Source: Oscheius onirici (taxonomy: Eukaryota; Nematoda; Chromadorea; Rhabditida; Rhabditidae). Taken from it: 64,000 bases of DNA. The DNA lies in NCBI GenBank assembly GCA_932521025.1, contig OW051469.1, positions 9,498,398 to 9,562,397 on the forward strand. Reading direction: 5' to 3'. The position numbers were made by a program, and so were the translations under genes. Shown here piece after piece: positions 57,929 through 64,000 of the stretch (position 1 is its first letter; each line of letters opens with the position of its first letter). Under the pieces are notes generated by a model. It was not told the origin of the DNA and made no database searches. It worked only from the letters and a program-made list of their open reading frames with translations.

Positions 57929-58752
57929 GAATGTACCATAATGATAGAGATACTGTATAAAGATAACTTTATTATACTGGTAGACAGACAGAGAGACGGA
58001 GGGACAGAGAGATAGAGAGTATGGCTGTGAGAGTCTCAGAGTCTGACAATTTTATTCCACTGTTCTACTTTTTTAAGTCGATTTGGCTTTGACCAGTTGA
58101 CTGACATCCACGGAACGGAGGGCCAGATCGCCAGCTAGACGATGCTGTCTGAGCTACTCGATTTGCTTGTCGAGACACATGAGATCGTAGGAAAAGTCAT
58201 TGAGGAATCGGTTGACGGAGGTAATAGTACTTTTCCTGTGATCCATGTCCTGGTTGGAAATCTTCTCCTGTCACTTCCAGCCACTTCTTCAGTCCGAGAC
58301 ACTTCGATGGAGAAGAATCTTTTGCGTAGTCGTCCATCAGTTAGAGACAGTGAGAGACAGAGAGACTGAGAGTCAGAGAGAGAGAGAGAGAGTAGCAGTT
58401 CTTGTCCTGAGTGTTCACTGAACCAGCCGTTGCCAGTAGTAAACAGCCTGCCCTGGAAAACGTTCTTCCGGTCTGTTGATCATTTCCGCGCTCTTTGACA
58501 CTGCCAGTCTCCTAGGCAAACCTCAGAGGAACTGGCCTGGCACAGTTCTTACTCAGAGTCTCTCATAAACTCAGTCACCACCAGTGATCCTTGTCAAATA
58601 TGGAGCTAGCATATAGATTTACGCTTACGCATCAGTGAGAGAGGATAAGTGGCTCTCTTTCTCTGAGAAAATGCCTGTGAGTCACTCGGGAGGACCGGTA
58701 TAAGTTCACGAACAAACAGAGTGAGAGGCACACGCGGATTCAGTTTTCACGC
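57929..58752. other. Intergenic region upstream of the Cys-repeat gene
   Basis: No gene seen. GACAGAGAGAC tracts at 57980-58020 and 58345-58395. Confidence 0.5.
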
Positions 58753-61700
58753 ATGACATCCAGCAACACGTGCTTCGTGGCGCTTTTCCTAGCTTTGCTA
58801 CCAAGTTTCTACGCCCAAAACTGTCTGTATTACGGCTGTTCCACCGGCTATTCCTGTGACAGTAATACTGGAATCTGCCGACCCTTCAGAGCCTCCAATC
58901 CAGGTTCAGTAGGCTGTGGAGCTTGTCCTCTAGGAACTTCATGTGATCGAAACACGGGAAAATGTCTCCCATTCAGGAATCCTGATGTTGGAGGGGTTGG
59001 TTTTCGACTGTTCTTTTTAAGATTTCAATTTAGGGGGTATCTCCAAACTGCGCCCGAGTCTACTGTCCCAGTGGATTTTACTGTGAGGACAGTACGGGAT
59101 ATTGCCGACAGTATAGGTAATGGATGCGGCTTGGAATTGTAGAGTAGCGGCTCATAAAGTTTAGTGAAAGAGGCTGTGTTTTTACATGACTAAGCTAATA
59201 GTTTTACTCCTGCCTGGTAAGACAGGATCAGTTACGATCTGACCTCCAAAACCTTGTTGAGGAATGCCTGACCTTCATAGTCTCCAGAATCTGACTTCTG
59301 GAAAAAAGAGCGATCTCCAAAAAGTCATGATTCGTTATATTCTTACTCTTCTGCCTGCCTGAAAAGAATCCCGGTCACAGCTGTATAAAGCAAATGTTTA
59401 GCTATAGCCAATAACAAATTTACCGGGAAATAACCCCACCCAATCCACTTATTTTGACCACAATCATGCAAAACTTATCGTTCTTCTGCTGCCATCTGGG
59501 GGTTTCTCTCACATAACCTGAATCTCTGCTAGTTGTGAAGGAGAGGCTGTGACAAAATTGGTCAGTTAAGGAGAGCCAGTAGAAATTTTCCAGCGTACTC
59601 ATCTTGAATGTAGGAGAGAATCTAAGGTTGGGGTAGACTCGAACAATCCCAGTAGAAATGTAAACGATTTGCCAAACAAGACCAAACAAACAATTTCCAG
59701 CTATCGACCTCCCTACTACGATCCCTACGCCACAACAACAATGCGTCCCGTTACCACATCCACCCAGCTCTACGACCCATACAGTTCATTCAACAGTCCA
59801 TCGAGTAACGGATGTTTTGGAGTGATCTGTCCTTCTGGACAGTTCTGTGACACAAACACGGGAATCTGCAGGTAGTCTTTCTCTCTGTCCTGTTCACATT
59901 TTTATAGATTCTTCCGGGGCCGAAAAAAGCGTCAAGCTGACCTTTGTTCCGCCGTCACCTGTCCCTCTGAACAATCGTGCGACTCAAATACGGGTAGGGT
60001 ACACAGACGGTTTGGGAAAAGTCAACTTTATTAGGAAAATGCCAATCTTTTCGTGGGAACAGCGGCGTGAGGATCCTGCATAAGGACGACAGCTGTGCTA
60101 CCGTAACATGTCCTACTGGTCTCACTTGTGAGATTAGTACTGGAAACTGTATTGCCAGTATCGTCCTGGCTGATGATCTCTGTGCTAGAGTCGACTGTCC
60201 TTCTGGATATTACTGTGAAGTTTCTACAGGTACTGTCCCTCAGTCTCTCTGACTCTCTATGTTCATCTATTCAGCCATCTGTCAGCCAAACACTCCAGCA
60301 AGAGACGATCCATGCTCTAGGCTCACCTGTCCTCAAGGTACTGCTTGTGACGAAAACACTGGAATGTGTCGTCAATTCCGACCAGCTGCGGATGTTCCAG
60401 CTATAAGTAACGTTCAGAGGGACGACCCTTGTAACAGGATAACTTGCCCTCAAGGAACAATTTGTGATGTGAATACAGGTGGGCTTTCTACCTCCTCATT
60501 TTGAGCATCTGCCAAAAACCAAAGGTTTGTGATTTTGGTTGAACATCCACCAGTCGCTAACGCTCCTTCGGAACTATTTGAACTGTGTTTCTTTGGATGG
60601 TTTTGGCCGTTACCCTGATCCAGGCCAACTCCATTTTCTGCTAGACTTGTCAAGAGTTATCGGTACTTGTGCAGTATGTTATCCCAATTCAATTGGCCAT
60701 CTTTCAAAGCATAATTAGAGCAATCAAAAAATTTCGTGGGTGGTTAAATCTGGCTTCTCCTGTGTAAACCGGCAGGATACTTTTGAAATATATAGATCTA
60801 CAACTTCTTGCTCCATTCGTGGCAAGGATAATACGTCCGTAGGTAAGTGAATTTTGATTTTGTAATTATTGCTACTCTATTATGCTATCTAATTGTTCAC
60901 ATAATTACTCTAATATTTTTGTTTCGCTCTATATACTACACAAGCCGAATTATCTTTTGAGAAGGGCTAGCACATCACTAGCAAATTGTATAGGTAGAAT
61001 AACCCGAAAGACACTTGTCAAAATCTTTCGAAAGACTCTGATCGTCTGCTCTGCCTCGAACTTACTTCGGTTCAGTACAAAAATTCAGAATAAACACATT
61101 TTTCAAATCTATTCAATTCTCTTCATAGCTTCCAAGTTCAGGCATGTGTCGCCAATTCCGTCCAGCAGCTGATGTCCCAGCCATCTCGATAAATCTCTGT
61201 GACCGTGTCTACTGTCCCTCCGACTACATCTGTCAGTCTTCTACAGGTAATCAACCTAAATTTGTCTTACCAAAAGCATCTAGGAATATGTCAGCCATCT
61301 CTCCAGCGAGACAACCCCTGTACTCGACTGACCTGTCCTCAAGGAACCAGCTGCGATACCAATACCGGTCTCTGTAGACAGTTTCGTCCAGCTGCTGATC
61401 AGATAGCCCAGCCTTCTCCTAGCATCTGCGCCAACATGTACTGTCCTTCCGGAACTTTCTGTAATCCCAGTACTGCAAGTTGTGAAGGCTATGTGAGAGA
61501 TCCGGAAACTCCGGAATGTCCTGCCAATTCGCATTTTGAGCAGTGTGCCTCTCCTTGTCCGTACTCTTGTACTACTGTTGGAGAAAGGTGTCGGTGAGTC
61601 TAAAGGCTGAAAGATTTAGAGACAATAATTTTTAGGCTGGGCTGTGTTGCAACCTGTGTCTGTAACTCGGGATATGTGGAAGCTTCAAGGACGGACTTGA

Positions 61701-62542
61701 CGTGTATCCCTTATCAGGAGTGTCAGGCTTATAATGCTAATCGTAAGTTTTTTATTGAACTCTATGACAATCTTAACTGCTCATTCTCAAAGACATCGCG
61801 GTTAGGAAGCAAACAATGAGTATCATAAATCAGTGAGCCTTGTCCTTTATTCCTATAAGCCAGTTTCAAAGCGGGTGTCATTCTCGCCGTTATCATTATA
61901 CTTGGGCGTCGGGTCGAAAAGTCGAGTCACGAGCGATTCAAGTCGAGTTCTGGAGCGTACCCGAGTCGAGCCGACTCGCAGGCCACGTCGAGTCTTAACA
62001 ATACATACAAAACTAATAAGCTGATTTATCTCAACAAACGGGAAATAACAAAAACACAACAAGCACAAGAACAAAAAATGCAAAAGATTTTCGCGCATTT
62101 CCCCGCGCTGCAGGTTTACCGCGGAATTTGAAACCGGCTCGACTCGAGGAGTAACTCGAGCCGACTCGCAGGCCATGTCGAGTCGAGTTGCCCAAGTATA
62201 CTTCTATCTTCGTCTACCAGCTCTAGGTTCACAGGGGAAGCTTGCCGGACTTAATTGTAATAGCGATTATAATCTTTAACGAGGCTTGTCACATAGTCTC
62301 TATTCTGTCACATTCTGTCGAGCCAATTTTTGACACAACCCCATAAAAAGTCTCTTAATCTATACAATTCTCCGTTTCCAGGCTGCATTTCCACCTCCTG
62401 CGGCCCGAACGAGACGTGCGTAGACGATCTCTGTAACGGTCGCCTCTGTCCCGAGATTACTCGACCAAATCTCCTGCCCGGTTGCCGTTACATTCTCACA
62501 AGAAACGTCAACCAATGTCTCACCTTTGATCTTCAGTGTTAA
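58753..62542 (+). CDS. Secreted cysteine-repeat protein with TIL-like C-terminal part
   Basis: Exons: 58753-58995, 59034-59116, 59701-59871, 59908-59998, 60085-60229, 60275-60478, 61142-61246, 61284-61593, 61636-61742, 62382-62542; 539 aa. The signal peptide ends LPSFYA. Then come about a dozen short units of the form C..v.CP.G..CD.NTG.CRQF, several followed by FRPAADVPAIS. A Thr/Tyr/Pro linker (RPPYYDPYATTTMRPVTT) and a basic FFRGRKKRQ, a possible furin site, lie in the middle. Near the end PECPANSHFEQCASPCPYSC with CVATCVCNSGYV is TIL (trypsin-inhibitor-like) in pattern. The function is unknown; matrix or inhibitor roles are inferred. The 59998/60085 junction uses a GTACAC donor and AAG acceptor and is the least certain. 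Confidence 0.75.
61897..62200. mobile_element. Non-coding element with TATACTTGGGC ends, CGAGTCGAG-rich
   Basis: TATACTTGGGC at 61897 and GCCCAAGTATA at 62190 are perfect inverted copies. Next to both ends lie repeated CGAGTCGAG and CGAGCCGACTCGCAGGCCA words, with an AT-rich centre. It sits in intron 9 of the Cys-repeat gene. It shares end sequence with the element at 19289-20019. Confidence 0.7.
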
Positions 62543-62560
62543 CTTTAATTTCGTGTCCAA

Positions 62561-62566
62561 ATAAAT
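62561..62566 (+). terminator. AATAAA polyadenylation signal of the Cys-repeat gene
   Basis: Exact AATAAA 18 nt after the stop and 65 nt before the next ATG. Confidence 0.55.
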
Positions 62567-62630
62567 ACGGTGTACTCTATGTTATGTTTTCCCCCAAACT
62601 TGTTCTTCCCGCCATTCTCCCAAAAAAACA

Positions 62631-62894
62631 ATGAAAATTCTGGTCTTTTTCTTTCTTCTTCCCTGGATTTCAAGTCAGGACCTCATCGCGACGTCATTTA
62701 TTGCTCCCATATCTGATTCTGTCTACATACCGCGTTATTATTTCACACCTACAGTAATCTCAACTTATCCAAGGTACTACTACCCGACGTCTACTTATAT
62801 CTTGTACCCGAAGACTACACAAACAGATGCTTCACAAACTGCTTATATTCCTACTGGATATGCGTTGTACAGACCGATCGTTGTTAGTTCATAA
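62631..62894 (+). CDS. Small secreted Tyr/Pro-rich protein
   Basis: A single uninterrupted frame of 87 codons. It starts MKILVFFFLLPWISSQ, a clear signal peptide, followed by a Tyr/Thr/Pro/Ser-rich mature part (PRYYFTPTVISTYPRYYYPT, YILYPKT) without cysteine. AATAAA occurs 5 nt after the stop. The make-up suggests a structural or cuticle-type peptide. It begins 88 nt after the Cys-repeat gene. No family is recognised. Confidence 0.6.
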   Translation: MKILVFFFLLPWISSQDLIATSFIAPISDSVYIPRYYFTPTVISTYPRYYYPTSTYILYPKTTQTDASQTAYIPTGYALYRPIVVSS

Positions 62895-62898
62895 CTGG

Positions 62899-62904
62899 AG
62901 AATA
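62899..62904 (+). terminator. AATAAA polyadenylation signal of the Tyr-rich peptide gene
   Basis: Exact AATAAA 5 nt after the stop codon. Confidence 0.5.
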
Positions 62905-62909
62905 AAGTT

Positions 62910-63280
62910 TTCTGAGACTGAGACAGAGTGACAGAGGCTGAAAAATAGAGAGATAGTAGGGCTGGTTCTGAGGGAGAGAGAGAGAGAGACTAATAGACAC
63001 AGTCTGGGTGACTGAGGGACAGGGAGCCAGGTCGACAGCGACGGGAAGATTGAAAGTCTGGAAAACAGAGTTATAGGGTCAGGGAGAGACAGTCTGGTTT
63101 AGGAAACGGAGAGTCTGGAAGAGAGTCAGAGAGCTTGGGATGGAGTGACTGAGAGTTGCGTAACAGTGAGTCTGGAAAAGAGACAAAGAGTGTCTGGAAG
63201 ACTGAGTGGGACCGAAGCTGAGGGAAAGTCAGTTAGAAAGAGACAGGGTAGCAGTCAGGGAAACAGAGTCTAGAAGCCTG
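62910..63280 (+). repeat. GACAGAG / AGTCTGG low-complexity tract
   Basis: Degenerate purine-rich sequence with GAGAGAGAGAGAC, GACAGGGAGAGACAGTCTGG and similar words between two convergent genes. No gene seen in 62895-63375. Confidence 0.8.
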
Positions 63281-63375
63281 GCTGTTTTTTTTAGCAATTT
63301 GTCCTTTCAAAACAAACGGTTCATTTCTGGAATCATAAACTCAACAACGTTATACGAAAATATCGCCTTTTTTGA

Positions 63376-63808
63376 TCATATGAATCGTCCATCCTCGTCC
63401 TGAATCTTCTTCAACTTTTTCGTGCCGAGGTTCTTGAAATCCTTGTCGCTGAACACGCTGCGGCTCTTCTTTATTACCTTTTTCGGCTCTCGAAGACCTA
63501 AATTTAGCCTATTTCGGTCAAAAATAATGGGACAAATACCTGTCAAAGTTTCTCGATGTTTTCGAATGATGTCCTTGTTCGGGAGGCGCTTCTGATGGTA
63601 CTGTAGCATCGTTTCAGCCTGAACTTTGAGGTTTAGGGTCATTTTTATGCAATCTTTAGCAAATGGTGAAAATAAAGCGAAAGCTATGAAAAAAACTAAC
63701 CTTTTTTGGATCCAGGGGTCGACTATCCGTGTACTTGATATACTTTAGATTCTTTTTCATCAAATCCACGGGCTTTTGCGAGCGAACTTGTTCAATTAGC
63801 GAGAAGCC
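63376..63808 (-). CDS. Lys-rich protein, 3' exons only
   Basis: Exons 63701-63808, 63540-63618, 63376-63497, in phase with each other. They encode GFSLIEQVRSQKPVDLMKKN, KYTDSRPLDPKK, LQYHQKRLPNKDIIRKHRET, and the basic end KKSRSVFSDKDFKNLGTKKL down to DGRFI. Basic composition and the VFSDKDF motif recall nucleolar ribosome-biogenesis proteins, but I cannot name the family. The 5' part lies beyond the right edge; 63809-64000 shows no exon I can support. Confidence 0.6.
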
Positions 63809-64000
63809 CTGAAATTGTGGAATTAATAGGAAAAGATCAGTTTTTGTTCCAACTTTTCCATATTTTCAGATCATTTACACGTAATGGGCATTTTTTTGAA
63901 CTCGGCTTATACAACCAGGGCTCCAAACGCAAGCAGAAGATGTAAAATTTGATGGAAAACGATGAAAAGTTGGACACTTTAGGAAAAGTAGCGTGTCAAA

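Overview
The window is animal nuclear DNA and most likely comes from a nematode. Genes are split by short introns, many of 36 to 60 nt, with GT(A/G)AGT-like donors and TTTTCAG or TTTTTAG acceptors. Many start codons follow directly on an acceptor-like pyrimidine-AG (P5CDH, PPIL2, CDC37, PGAP1, sigma receptor, REXO2), as expected where mRNAs are trans-spliced. A CUB-like secreted protein of a type I associate with nematodes, a CDR/FAXC-type GST-like protein and gene gaps of about 90 to 230 bp point the same way. Species and clade cannot be fixed from the window; it does not read like Caenorhabditis.

Layout. 1-1428 (-): 5' part of mitochondrial P5C dehydrogenase (ALDH4A1). 2351-3825 (-): CDR/failed-axon-connections-like protein. 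5092-12756 (+): three closely spaced genes: spliceosomal cyclophilin PPIL2, an unrecognised proline-rich protein, and a GLD-2-type nucleotidyltransferase with a mitochondrial-looking N-terminus. 13735-18084 (+): PGAP1-like GPI inositol deacylase. 18267-20573 (-): CDC37. 21939-23023 (+): ERG2/sigma-1 receptor. 23303-27121 (-): TRIM2/3-type RING/B-box/filamin/NHL protein. 27.1-31.1 kb: no gene seen. 31112-35692 (+): SLC12A9-like transporter with two alternative first exons. 35913-36488 and 36586-38339 (+): two secreted proteins. 38.3-42.0 kb: no gene seen, one small inverted-repeat element. 41997-51229 (+): MEGF6-like protein (EMI, 11 EGF, 24 laminin-type EGF modules). 51960-53579 (+): double-MADF protein. 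54175-55451 (+): oligoribonuclease REXO2. 55650-57928 (+): unrecognised type II membrane protein. 58753-62542 (+): cysteine-repeat secreted protein ending in a TIL-like domain. 62631-62894 (+): Tyr-rich secreted peptide. 63376-63808 (-): 3' exons of a Lys-rich protein running off the right edge.

Most exon chains were checked for phase and sum to whole codons: FAXC 279 aa, PPIL2 515, nucleotidyltransferase 432, CDC37 392, sigma receptor 231, TRIM 675, SLC12A9 951, CUB-like 444, MADF 324, REXO2 201, Cys-repeat 539.

Non-coding content is repeat rich: a hairpin family built on ACAAAGTTGTAG / CTACAACTTTGT, a long fold-back in a FAXC intron, two elements with TATACTTGGGC-type inverted ends filled with CTCGGCTCGA- or CGAGTCGAG-like repeats, GACAGA / CTGTCTCT low-complexity tracts inside many introns, and a degenerate AGTAGTCAAGAGT array in PGAP1. 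I saw no CRISPR array, no rRNA, no credible intact tRNA gene and no multigene system of bacterial type. The most unusual things are the repeat families, the splicing features (36 and 39 nt in-frame introns, AAG acceptors, a probable GC-AG intron) and the possible operon-like spacing.
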